Shown: piece by piece, positions 7,777 to 15,666 of the stretch | Layout of the letters: each line of letters starts with the position of its first letter | Position numbering within the stretch: the first letter of the stretch is position 1 | Assembly (NCBI GenBank): GCA_002424865.1 | Contig: DILC01000026.1 | Coordinates: 1 to 30,614 of the forward strand | Direction of reading: 5' to 3' | Length of the DNA: 30,614 nt | Source: Rhodocyclaceae bacterium UBA5602 | GTDB lineage: Bacteria > Pseudomonadota > Gammaproteobacteria > Burkholderiales > Rhodocyclaceae | The notes under the pieces: model-generated | The model's database searches: none | The model's input: only the letters and a program-made list of their open reading frames with translations | Told to the model about the DNA's origin: nothing | Made by a program: the position numbers and the translations under genes

Positions 7777-8958
7777 TCAAATCATCGCCACTGCGGCACG
7801 ATAGTGCCGTAGCGCCAGCGCCGAGTTTTCCAGCTGATCGAACAATTGCGCAAGTTCAATATGCGTGGCACGTTGCGGCACAATGGCCAGCGACGACTCA
7901 AGATAGCTTTGTGCCTTGCCCCACAACTGCTGCTGGCGGCACAAGCGCCCCAGGGTCAGCAGCAATGCGCTATCGCGCGGATGTTGCGCCAGCCATTTTT
8001 CAGCCTGGGCAATGCGCCCGACCACATCACCGCCAACGCATTGGCTATACGCCAGCACCAAGCCTTCATCCCATTCGGGGCTGATCGTCTGGATGGCTTC
8101 TTCAATCACCTGTTGCGCTTCATCACTGGCATTGGCCGCGATCAAAGCCCGCGCAGTATCCCGCGCCAACAAAGGCTCGGCGCGTTCAACCGCATCCAGG
8201 CTTTGCCAGTACGCCAACAAGCCCGCCTTATTGCCGCGCAGCGCACGCAAGGCTTCGCGCAAAGCGCTACTGCGCAAAGGCAAGGCCTGATCGGGCGTGA
8301 GCGCTTTGTATTTTTCCAGCTGCCGCACCAGGCGCGCAACTTCTGTCCAGTTGCCCAGGCCGCGCTCGGCACGCAGCCCCAAGCGCAAGGCGGCAATGTG
8401 GCGGCCACCGCTCATCGCCAGAATTTGCAAGGTATTGTGCGCATCATCAAAGCGCCGCTCATCCAGCGCAAACTCGGCTTCCATCATCAGCCGTGCGGTT
8501 TTAAATCCTTTTGCATCCAGCGCTTCTACACGCCCGGCCCATAAGGCTTCACGTTCTGTATCACGCAAGTTATGCGCCGCACGCCAAGCTAAAAGGGCTG
8601 CTGCACCCGGTGCGGGATGATCTGCCCAGGATTTTTCGATACTGCGCAACGCATGCCCGTAACGCCCCTCTTGCAACAGGCGCGCCGCTTCAAAATGCGC
8701 GCTAATGGCTTTGTTAAAATGCTGCCGCTGACGGAACTCGGCAACCGCGCCTGGCAAAGACAGGGTGTGGCGTGTAAGACGCACCAGAAAATATAGGGCG
8801 AAAAAAAACGCGGCCAGGCCCACAACAAAAAAGTTAAGCGAAACTTCCGCACGCCAGGGCGGCGTGACCAGCAACACATAACCTTCGTTATAACGGCCAA
8901 CGACAGCCAGACCCACCGCCAGGGCAGCCAGAATCAGTAACCAGAAAAGTGAACGCAT
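7777..8958 (-). CDS. hemY: HemY-type haem biosynthesis-associated membrane TPR protein
   Basis: This 393-residue protein has two N-terminal transmembrane helices (about residues 4-23 and 39-61), followed by an alpha-helical TPR-rich region through the C-terminus. That is the architecture of proteobacterial HemY, which is unrelated to Bacillus protoporphyrinogen oxidase of the same name. Its exact role is unsettled; genetic context links it to haem synthesis. It starts 9 nt after the hemX stop and is the last gene of hemC-hemD-hemX-hemY. The TPR part shows repeated A-L-x-x-Y/L patterns such as LLQEGRYGHALRSIEK and LFDQLENSALALRHYRAA. A short stretch near its 3' end (7806-7830) resembles the dispersed repeat. 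Confidence 0.9.
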   Translation of the reverse strand: MRSLFWLLILAALAVGLAVVGRYNEGYVLLVTPPWRAEVSLNFFVVGLAAFFFALYFLVRLTRHTLSLPGAVAEFRQRQHFNKAISAHFEAARLLQEGRYGHALRSIEKSWADHPAPGAAALLAWRAAHNLRDTEREALWAGRVEALDAKGFKTARLMMEAEFALDERRFDDAHNTLQILAMSGGRHIAALRLGLRAERGLGNWTEVARLVRQLEKYKALTPDQALPLRSSALREALRALRGNKAGLLAYWQSLDAVERAEPLLARDTARALIAANASDEAQQVIEEAIQTISPEWDEGLVLAYSQCVGGDVVGRIAQAEKWLAQHPRDSALLLTLGRLCRQQQLWGKAQSYLESSLAIVPQRATHIELAQLFDQLENSALALRHYRAAVAMI

Positions 8959-8967
8959 AGTGACAAC

Positions 8968-10125
8968 TTACCGACGGGGCACGCGCTCGCGTGCGGGTTT
9001 GAGTTGGCGCACGGCCGATAGTGTTTCATCCAGTGACGGCAAGGCAGCGCCAACCTCGGTGGCAGACAGGCTTGCCAGGGATTTCCTGGCCGCAACGACA
9101 GACGTTGCCCGCGCATCAAAATAACGGTCCAGCAGCACAACGGCCTGGGCGATATTTTCATGGAAGGCCTTGCCATCGCGCTGCAAAAGTGCCACGCGGG
9201 CATTGAGCAAACGCAACTTGAGATTTTCCCGCAAGAAGAAACTTTGGCTGGGCGCTAGCAAAGCGGTATCCTGGGACTCAATGCGCTCAATACGCACAAG
9301 CTGACCCACCGATTGCCCCACATCGTGCCAGATATCCGCAACCAAGGCCTGCCAGTAAGCCAGATGCAGCATGGAAGAGGCTGATTTTGATGTCTCGGCA
9401 GCCGCTGGCTTGGCGGTTGATAAGCCAACAGGCGCTGCCACTGACTGGCCTTTATTTGGCCGTTGATCAAAAGCCAGCGGTAAACTGTCAACGGCCGTCA
9501 CCACGCTTTCAAGCTTCAGCAACAAGCCCGCTACATCGCCGCCTGGCATGGCTTTCAAGCGCCCAATGTCGCGCGCCAACAGACGGCGCAAAGGCATGAA
9601 TTGCGGTTGCGGTTCCTGTGCCAGGCGCGCATCCGCATTTTCCAGGGCAATCAACGCCGCGCTGACATTGCCGACAAATTGCAATTGCTGCATGGCCAGC
9701 GTGACCATTTGCTCCAATTCAGCCAGCAGACGCAGATCGCGGCTGCTGGACATCTCTTGATACATGGCCTGCAAAGCGGCTGACTGCCCCTGCATCGCCA
9801 ACAGGCGTTCATCCAGCAACGCCACTTTGGCTGCCAGCGCCTGATGGGCTTGTTGCGATTCATGCACTGCCTCCGTGGCCGCCTTAGCCATTTGGTCGGT
9901 GCTGGCAAGACGACGGTCCAGCGCTTGCTGCAGGTGTGACATATGCCGGCGGCTATCCACCCATTGCAGGATGATGACAAGCACCAGTGCGGCAAGAATC
10001 AAAACCCTGACTCGCCACCGTGGTAGTTTGTCCGTTGCGGTTTTATTCGCTGCAGGCGCTGTTGCAGATCCGGTGGCAGATGCGGGCGGCGTGTGCGTTA
10101 ATTGTGCGTTATTGTCTTGTTCCAT
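8968..10125 (-). CDS. hemX: HemX-family protein (uroporphyrinogen-III C-methyltransferase-like, membrane-anchored)
   Basis: This 385-residue protein begins with an Ala/Thr-rich cytoplasmic tail (1-35) and one transmembrane helix (about 39-56, VRVLILAALVLVIILQWV). A long periplasmic, predicted coiled-coil region rich in Ala, Gln and Leu follows. This is the HemX layout. The methyltransferase name is historical: no SAM-binding motif is visible and the role is unknown, probably structural around the haem pathway. The start overlaps the end of hemD by 17 bp, indicating translational coupling, and hemY follows after 9 nt. Confidence 0.88.
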   Translation of the reverse strand: MEQDNNAQLTHTPPASATGSATAPAANKTATDKLPRWRVRVLILAALVLVIILQWVDSRRHMSHLQQALDRRLASTDQMAKAATEAVHESQQAHQALAAKVALLDERLLAMQGQSAALQAMYQEMSSSRDLRLLAELEQMVTLAMQQLQFVGNVSAALIALENADARLAQEPQPQFMPLRRLLARDIGRLKAMPGGDVAGLLLKLESVVTAVDSLPLAFDQRPNKGQSVAAPVGLSTAKPAAAETSKSASSMLHLAYWQALVADIWHDVGQSVGQLVRIERIESQDTALLAPSQSFFLRENLKLRLLNARVALLQRDGKAFHENIAQAVVLLDRYFDARATSVVAARKSLASLSATEVGAALPSLDETLSAVRQLKPARERVPRR

Positions 10126-10897
10126 GATGTACGTAGTATTGCATGAGTTCCTTGATCAAACCATCATCCCCGGGCGCTGTGGGAATCACGTGTTTCAAGC
10201 CCAGCGCCAGGGCTTGTGCGGCAATGCGTTGATGGGTGACAAACGTCGGCGTTTTTTTAAGCCAGGCCTGCCCTAAATGCCCTACGCGGGCAAAAAAATA
10301 GCGCAAACCTTCACTGCTGGTCAGTGTTACCGCATCCAGCGTACCCGCTTCCCAGCGTTTGAGCAAAACCGAGGCATCCGCATTGGTCGGCAAACGGCGA
10401 TAACACGCGACCCGCTGCACCACGGCACCGCGCTGCGTCAAGGTGTCGCCCAGCAGCTCGCGCCCCGTATCGCCACGAAAAATAATAATCCGCTTACCCG
10501 CGACCGCCATGAGTTCCGGCAAGGCCAAGAGGGCTTCCGAGTCAAACTGCAAGGCGGGCGAAATCACGCGATTCACGCCCCGCTGGCGCAAGGCTTGCTC
10601 GCTCATTTTGCCCAGTACAATGCAAGGCAAATGTGCGGGCCAGGCACGCCGCGGCAAAATAATATCCAGCGCCTTTTCAATCGCGTTAGGGCTGACAAAC
10701 ACGGCCAGATCAAAACTATCCAGCGCAATGGCGGCCTCCATCACCGGCGTGATATCCGCACACGGCTGAATGGAAAAAACCGGAAAGAAAACCGGCTCAG
10801 CCCCTTGCGCAACCAAAAGCGTCGCCAGATGTCCTGCCTGTCCGCTCGGCCGCGTAACCACAATCTGCCGCCCGGCCAGCGGCTGGATAAATCTCAT
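10109..10897 (-). CDS. hemD: Uroporphyrinogen-III synthase
   Basis: HemD closes and inverts ring D of hydroxymethylbilane to give uroporphyrinogen III. HemD is poorly conserved, but the call is supported by the N-terminal PLAGRQIVVTRPSGQA, the VFVSPNAIEKAL stretch typical of the first domain, RGDTGRELLGDTLTQRGA joining the second, and VTLTSSEGLRYFF near the C-terminus. Position after hemC confirms it. ATG 10897 was chosen, 262 residues; an in-frame GTG at 10918 would add seven residues and has an AGG about 9 nt upstream, so it cannot be excluded. The gap to hemC is about 105 bp. Confidence 0.93.
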   Translation of the reverse strand: MRFIQPLAGRQIVVTRPSGQAGHLATLLVAQGAEPVFFPVFSIQPCADITPVMEAAIALDSFDLAVFVSPNAIEKALDIILPRRAWPAHLPCIVLGKMSEQALRQRGVNRVISPALQFDSEALLALPELMAVAGKRIIIFRGDTGRELLGDTLTQRGAVVQRVACYRRLPTNADASVLLKRWEAGTLDAVTLTSSEGLRYFFARVGHLGQAWLKKTPTFVTHQRIAAQALALGLKHVIPTAPGDDGLIKELMQYYVHHGTRQ

Positions 10898-11002
10898 AGG
10901 CTCAAAATCGCTCGTCACGCCAGGCTACCTGCGCAGCGCACTTGCCGCGCAGCATTCACAGGCCATCATGCAAAGGCGAGGACAGAGGGGAAACACGGCC
11001 GC

Positions 11003-11995
11003 TCAAGTCCTGCCAATGCTGGCAAGAATCTCTCCAGCACCTTCCGCCAAAAGCGCATTGGCCACTTGCTGCCCCAGCGCCTCGGGCTGATCAGCACTCC
11101 CCAGAGACTCCGCCTGCACGATGCGCGCGCCGTCAGCTGTGGCAACAAAACCGCGCAGCCAAATGGCCTTATCCCGTTCAATGGCAAAAGCGCCTAAAGG
11201 AACCTCACAACTGGGCACTTCACACCTGCCCCCCAGCGCGCGCGCCAGGGCGCGTTCGGCCAGGACGCAAGCGGCGGTGGCGGCATCATGCAAAGGCGCC
11301 ATCCAGACGGCCATATCCGCGCGGGAAGACAAGGCCTCGATACCCAGCGCCCCTTGCCCCGGTGCCGGCAAGGAGTCTTCCGCACTCAACGTCGTGCGAA
11401 TCCGCCCACCCAAACCCAGCCTTTTAAGACCGGCCGCAGCCAGAATAATGGCATCGAACTGCCCTTCGTCGAGTTTGCGCAAACGCGTGTCCAGATTGCC
11501 ACGCAAGGGCGAAACAGCCAAATAAGGGTAACGCGCATGCAACTGCGATTCGCGCCGCAAGCTGGAGGTACCCACCACTGCGCCGGGTGGCATGTCGTTG
11601 AGGCGCTCGTATCTATTCGAGATAAACGCGTCCTCAGGCACTTCGCGCGGACCAATGGCCACCAGGGAAAAGGCCGCATCCAGCAGCATCGGCACATCTT
11701 TCATGGAATGCACGGCAAGGTCAGCGCGCCCCTCCAGCAAAGCTGTTTCCAGCTCTTTTACAAACAAGCCCTTGCCGCCCACTTTAGCCAACGGCCGGTC
11801 AAGAATCTGATCGCCCCGCGTGGTCATGCCCAGCAAGTCCACCTGACACGCGGGATAGGCCTGTTGCAACAAGGCGCGTACATGCCCGGCTTGCCACAGC
11901 GCCAGGCGCGATTCACGCGTCGCGATGACCAAACGCCGGGGTGGCTGCTGCGTGGGTGTAGGGGATGTTGCTGGCGCGGAAATCATGGCAGTCAT
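11003..11995 (-). CDS. hemC: Porphobilinogen deaminase (hydroxymethylbilane synthase)
   Basis: HemC polymerises four porphobilinogens into hydroxymethylbilane on a dipyrromethane cofactor. Motifs: LVIATRESRLALWQA, TTRGDQILDRPL, GGKGLFVKELE, DLAVHSMKDVP with the catalytic Asp, GTSSLRRESQL, RGNLDTRLRKLDEG and APGQGALGIE. The 330-residue length is slightly above the usual 305-315, partly from a Pro-rich N-terminal tail (residues 5-20). An in-frame ATG lies nine nt inside, at 11986. Notably, the cofactor-attachment motif is duplicated: residues 256-268 read GRCEVPSCEVPLG, so both Cys258 and Cys263 sit in a CxVP context where relatives have one cysteine. First gene of the hemCDXY operon and divergent from ppc. 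Confidence 0.96.
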   Translation of the reverse strand: MTAMISAPATSPTPTQQPPRRLVIATRESRLALWQAGHVRALLQQAYPACQVDLLGMTTRGDQILDRPLAKVGGKGLFVKELETALLEGRADLAVHSMKDVPMLLDAAFSLVAIGPREVPEDAFISNRYERLNDMPPGAVVGTSSLRRESQLHARYPYLAVSPLRGNLDTRLRKLDEGQFDAIILAAAGLKRLGLGGRIRTTLSAEDSLPAPGQGALGIEALSSRADMAVWMAPLHDAATAACVLAERALARALGGRCEVPSCEVPLGAFAIERDKAIWLRGFVATADGARIVQAESLGSADQPEALGQQVANALLAEGAGEILASIGRT

Positions 11996-12159
11996 TTATC
12001 GTACCCAGAAAAAAAAGAAACCATGAGCAAAAATCCATCAATTTGCGCGCGGTTTGCAAGATGCTTAAGTTTATCATTGCGCCGTACGCACCATGCCTGC
12101 AGCATGGCCAGCGCCTGTTGATGCCAGCTGGCGCCGGCAGCGCCGGTTTTGGGTTGACC

Positions 12160-12183
12160 GCCGTCCCACCAGCGCCGACTTTT
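12160..12183 (+). repeat. Dispersed 24-bp core repeat (copy D)
   Basis: This is one of four intergenic copies of a core with consensus GCCGTCCCGCCAGCGCCGAC followed by four to seven T. This copy has A in place of G at one position (CCCACCAGCG). It lies between the divergent hemC and ppc genes, oriented towards ppc and 57 nt before its start codon. A related CAGCGCCGGTTTT occurs 20 nt upstream. Confidence 0.6.
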
Positions 12184-12200
12184 ACCTTCTTGCCACCGAC

Positions 12201-12235
12201 CACTTGCCACTTGCCATTTGCCACTTGCCACTTGC
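12201..12235 (+). repeat. Tandem heptamer array (CACTTGC, five units) in the ppc leader
   Basis: Five head-to-tail heptamers occupy 12201-12235: four exact CACTTGC units, and a third unit with one change (CATTTGC). The array ends four nt before the ppc start codon, exactly where a Shine-Dalgarno sequence should be, and no SD is visible there. Confidence 0.9.
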
Positions 12236-12239
12236 CCCC

Positions 12240-15074
12240 ATGAAAAAAACATCCCCTTCCGCCGAAGACAAAGACGCTCCCTTGCGCGACGATATTCGTT
12301 TTTTAGGCCGCCTGCTGGGCGACACCTTGCGGCAACAGGAAGGGGATGAAGCCTTCGATACGGTCGAGCATATCCGTCAGTTGGCCACCCGGTTCCATCG
12401 CCATCACGATCTGGCCGCAAGAGACCAGCTCGAAGCCGTTTTAGCCGCCCTGCCCAATGAGCAAACCACGCAGGTAGCGCGCGCCTTTAGCTACTTTTCG
12501 CATCTCGCCAACATTGCCGAAGACCAACACCATCTGCGCCGTGGCCGCGCCCACGCCATAGCGGGCGCGGCCCCGCGCGAGGGCAGCCTGATCCATGCCA
12601 TTTCACTGGCAAGGCAAGCGGGCATCAAAGCCGCCGACTTGGCCGAGTTTTTCGCCCAGGCCAAAGTCTCGCCGGTATTGACCGCACACCCAACCGAAGT
12701 CCAGCGTAAAAGCATCCTCGACTGCCAATGGGAAATCGCGCGCTTATTGAACGACAGGGACCGCAGCGCACTCACGCCGGATGAAATTAAAAATGCCGAA
12801 GAAGCCCTGCGCCGCGCCGTCTTAACCCTCTGGCAGACGCGCATGCTGCGTCGCGCCAAGCTCTCTGTTGCTGATGAAATCGCCAATGCACTGACGTTTT
12901 ACGACACCACGTTTTTGCACGGGCTGCCCACGCTTTATCACGCGCTGGAAGATTATCTTGCCACTCATGCCGATAATGGGTCTCCGCCCTGCAGAACGAC
13001 CTGGCCTGGGCATGGCATCAGTCAAAAATGCAGCAAAGACAGCGGGGGCGACAGCCCTGAACTGCCCTCGTTTTTACATCTGGGCTCATGGATCGGCGGA
13101 GATCGCGATGGCAACCCCTTTGTGACAGCAGAGATCGTGCTTGCCGCCGTGCGCGCGCAAAGCCGCAAGGCGCTCACGCACCAGCTGGAACAATTGCATC
13201 GCCTGGGCGCAGAATTGTCGCCCACCCTGGCTTTGGTCAACATCTCCGTTGAGCTAAAAAACCTCGCGGCACTATCCCCGGACCAAAGCCCGCACCGCGC
13301 TGACGAACCCTATCGGCGCGCCATTTCCGGCATGTACGCGCGTCTTGCCGCCACCGCCCGGCAGCTCGACCAGTTTGACGCCCCGCGTCATCCGGTGGGA
13401 GCGGCTAAACCGTATGCGGATGCGGCCGAATTCAGTGCCGACTTGAACATTTTGCACGAATCCCTGGTGAGCCATAAAGCCGAATTGCTGGCCCGCGGCC
13501 GCTTGCGCGACCTGCGCCGCAACGTGGCGATTTTTGGCTTCCATCTCGCCCCGCTTGACTTGCGGCAAAATTCTGACGTGCACGCCCGCACCGTCGCTGA
13601 ATTGCTTGCTGTGGCTTACCCGGAGATTGACTATCTCGCCTTTGATGAGGCCACTCGCACGCAAAAACTGCTCACGGAACTCGCAACACCGCGCCCGCTG
13701 AACGCCCCTGCGGTGACATATTCAGCAGAGACAGAAGGCGAGTTGGCAATCTTTCAGGCGGCACGCCAAATTCACCAGCGCTACGGCTGCGCGGCTATCG
13801 AGAACGTCATCATCTCCAAAGCCAGCGCTGTTTCCGACTTGCTGGAAGTTGCCATCTTGCTCAAGGAAGTGGGTTTGTTACGGCCGCATAAAGCTGCGCT
13901 TGACGTGAATATCGTACCGCTCTTTGAGACCATTGGCGACCTGGAAAATGCAGCCAGGATCATGGACGAATTATTCTCCATCCCGCTGTATAAAACCCTG
14001 CTGCAAAGCCGCGGCAATTTGCAGGAAATCATGCTGGGTTATTCAGACAGCAACAAGGATGGCGGCTTTTTAACCTCAGGCTGGGCTTTGTATCGGTGCG
14101 AGATAGCGCTGACCGAAGTGTTTGCCCGCCATGGCATTCGCCTGCGTTTATTCCATGGCCGCGGGGGTTCCGTGGGTCGTGGTGGCGGCCCCAGCTACCA
14201 GGCCATTTTGGCGCAACCGCACGGGGCAGTGCAAGGGCAGATCCGCATCACCGAACAAGGCGAAGTCATTGCCTCCAAATACGCCAACCCTGAGCTTGGT
14301 TGCCGCAACCTGGAAGTGCTCGCCGCAGCCACGCTGGAAGCAACGCTCTTGCCGCGCAGGTTTGACGACCCACCGCCAGAGTTTCTGGCCGCCATGGAGG
14401 CCTTGTCCGCCAGCGCGTTCAAAGCCTACCGCGCCCTGGTATATGAAACCCCGGGTTTTGAGCAGTATTTCTGGGAATCCACGGTGATTGCCGAAATTTT
14501 CTCGCTCAACATTGGTAGCCGCCCGGCGTCGCGCAAGCAAAGCACGTCGATCGAGGATTTACGGGCGATTCCGTGGGTGTTTTCATGGGCGCAATGCCGT
14601 TTGATGCTACCCGGCTGGTTTGGTTTTGGCGCCGCAGTCAGCGCCTGGAAAGCGCAGCAGGGCGAAACCGGCATGCAACTACTTCGCCGCATGCATCGGG
14701 AATGGGGATTTTTCCGCACCCTGCTATCCAATATGGATATGGTGTTAGCCAAAAGCGACATCGCCATCGCGGAGCGTTATGCCGAACTGGTAAGTGACGA
14801 AAATTTACGCCAGGCAATTTTCCCGCGCGTCAAAGCCGAATGGCAGAACGCGATAGAGGCGCTATTGGCAATCACCCAGGAAGCGGCACTGCTGGACAGC
14901 AACCCACTGTTAAAGCGCTCCATCCAGAATCGTTTCCCTTACATCGACCCGTTAAACCATCTGCAGATTGAATTATTGCGGCGTTTTCGCGCCGGCACGC
15001 AAGAAGAAAAAGTCCAGCACGGGATACACCTGAGCATCAACGGCATCGCGGCGGGCTTGCGCAATAGCGGATAA
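12240..15074 (+). CDS. ppc: Phosphoenolpyruvate carboxylase
   Basis: Ppc adds bicarbonate to PEP to form oxaloacetate, refilling the TCA cycle. The 944-residue protein (family usually 880-940) shows every hallmark: DKDAPLRDDIRFLGRLLGDT at the N-terminus, SPVLTAHPTEVQRKS with catalytic His150, GSWIGGDRDGNPFVT, GYSDSNKDGGFLTSGW, FHGRGGSVGRGGGP, IGSRPASRK, PWVFSWAQCRLMLPGWFGFG, and the C-terminal NGIAAGLRNSG with invariant terminal residues. A loop of about 15 extra residues precedes GSWIGGDRDG. ATG 12240 is chosen because conserved sequence begins ten residues in. The frame is open for 49 more codons upstream but those residues are translated repeat sequence. There is no SD; the preceding 35 bp are a heptamer tandem array. 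Confidence 0.97.
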   Translation: MKKTSPSAEDKDAPLRDDIRFLGRLLGDTLRQQEGDEAFDTVEHIRQLATRFHRHHDLAARDQLEAVLAALPNEQTTQVARAFSYFSHLANIAEDQHHLRRGRAHAIAGAAPREGSLIHAISLARQAGIKAADLAEFFAQAKVSPVLTAHPTEVQRKSILDCQWEIARLLNDRDRSALTPDEIKNAEEALRRAVLTLWQTRMLRRAKLSVADEIANALTFYDTTFLHGLPTLYHALEDYLATHADNGSPPCRTTWPGHGISQKCSKDSGGDSPELPSFLHLGSWIGGDRDGNPFVTAEIVLAAVRAQSRKALTHQLEQLHRLGAELSPTLALVNISVELKNLAALSPDQSPHRADEPYRRAISGMYARLAATARQLDQFDAPRHPVGAAKPYADAAEFSADLNILHESLVSHKAELLARGRLRDLRRNVAIFGFHLAPLDLRQNSDVHARTVAELLAVAYPEIDYLAFDEATRTQKLLTELATPRPLNAPAVTYSAETEGELAIFQAARQIHQRYGCAAIENVIISKASAVSDLLEVAILLKEVGLLRPHKAALDVNIVPLFETIGDLENAARIMDELFSIPLYKTLLQSRGNLQEIMLGYSDSNKDGGFLTSGWALYRCEIALTEVFARHGIRLRLFHGRGGSVGRGGGPSYQAILAQPHGAVQGQIRITEQGEVIASKYANPELGCRNLEVLAAATLEATLLPRRFDDPPPEFLAAMEALSASAFKAYRALVYETPGFEQYFWESTVIAEIFSLNIGSRPASRKQSTSIEDLRAIPWVFSWAQCRLMLPGWFGFGAAVSAWKAQQGETGMQLLRRMHREWGFFRTLLSNMDMVLAKSDIAIAERYAELVSDENLRQAIFPRVKAEWQNAIEALLAITQEAALLDSNPLLKRSIQNRFPYIDPLNHLQIELLRRFRAGTQEEKVQHGIHLSINGIAAGLRNSG

Positions 15075-15666
15075 GCCGTTCTTCATCCGGAGAGGACGCG
15101 CAACCCTGCATCGAGCCTCACTGCCAAACCTTCGTTCGCAGCGGACGGTTTCCATCTGCCGAAAATCTGCACGAGCTGCCCGGGGTATGCGGTATGAATA
15201 CGCGGGGCGCTAACGCCCATGGCAAGCCCATGGCAAGCAAATGCCGCCCGCTGACGATGAAACCCGCGAAAGGCCGCATCAAGACCCGCTCCCGCCCGGC
15301 CGCGGGGTGAGACACGGCCGACTTTGCACAAGCCAGTCGGCGGCGGCGCGGCGCAGGCGGCACGAATTCCCGCCCCTAGCCTTCCCCGCACAAGGAAGGA
15401 GTCTGCCTGGCCCGCTGCGCGAGCGGTGTGGGTCGGCAGCAAATGGCGTGTTTCACCTTAAAAAAAGTCGGCGCTGGCGGGACGGCAATGAGGCGAAGGC
15501 CCAGGCGCCATGCTGAAGTAACAGCGTAAGGTACTGAGTTGGCCGCAAAGCCAGGATTCACAAAGCCGAAACCAATTCGGCACGATCGTGCATGGCAAGG
15601 GAATTAAAGGGGAGTTAAAGCCCCATCGTGCTGAATTTTGCATCCTCAACCCATGGTCAAACTTCG
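15075..15666. other. 592-bp gap between ppc and the pbpG-like gene
   Basis: This stretch lies between two convergent genes. I see no gene with a plausible start, SD and protein pattern; open frames on both strands look like GC-rich chance frames. It holds the repeat pair at 15402-15486, an inverted repeat GCCGAA/TTCGGC (15565-15581), the perfect 12-bp palindrome GCACGATCGTGC (15580-15591) and a GGGG-8-CCCC stem (15609-15624). On the minus strand that stem is followed by TTTAATT, a weak terminator candidate for the pbpG-like gene. Confidence 0.6.
15402..15486 (-). repeat. Dispersed intergenic repeat, long copy (B): 55-bp arm plus 24-bp core
   Basis: The core lies on the minus strand (15460-15486) and is the best match to the consensus: GCCGTCCCGCCAGCGCCGAC followed by seven T. 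Adjacent 15402-15456 matches the copy in the hemF-hemY gap (7609-7664) at roughly three quarters of positions. This copy suggests the core and the arm belong to one longer element of about 85 bp. Confidence 0.55.

Noticed and set aside
10277..11197. 306-codon plus-strand open frame opposite hemD and hemC
   Set aside because: It is Arg/Gln/His-rich and crosses two well-supported genes and their gap; it is typical of GC-rich antisense frames.
12201..12235. Heptamer array as a CRISPR or iteron origin
   Set aside because: Units are directly adjacent and seven bp long, without spacers, and no cas or replication gene is present.
12093..12239. 49-codon N-terminal extension of ppc
   Set aside because: It is translated from the core repeat and the heptamer array, with no similarity to Ppc; kept only as a note on possible slippage effects.
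15083..15442. 119-codon minus-strand open frame in the ppc-pbpG gap
   Set aside because: It has no SD, a chance-like composition and overlaps the repeat region; no family pattern is visible.
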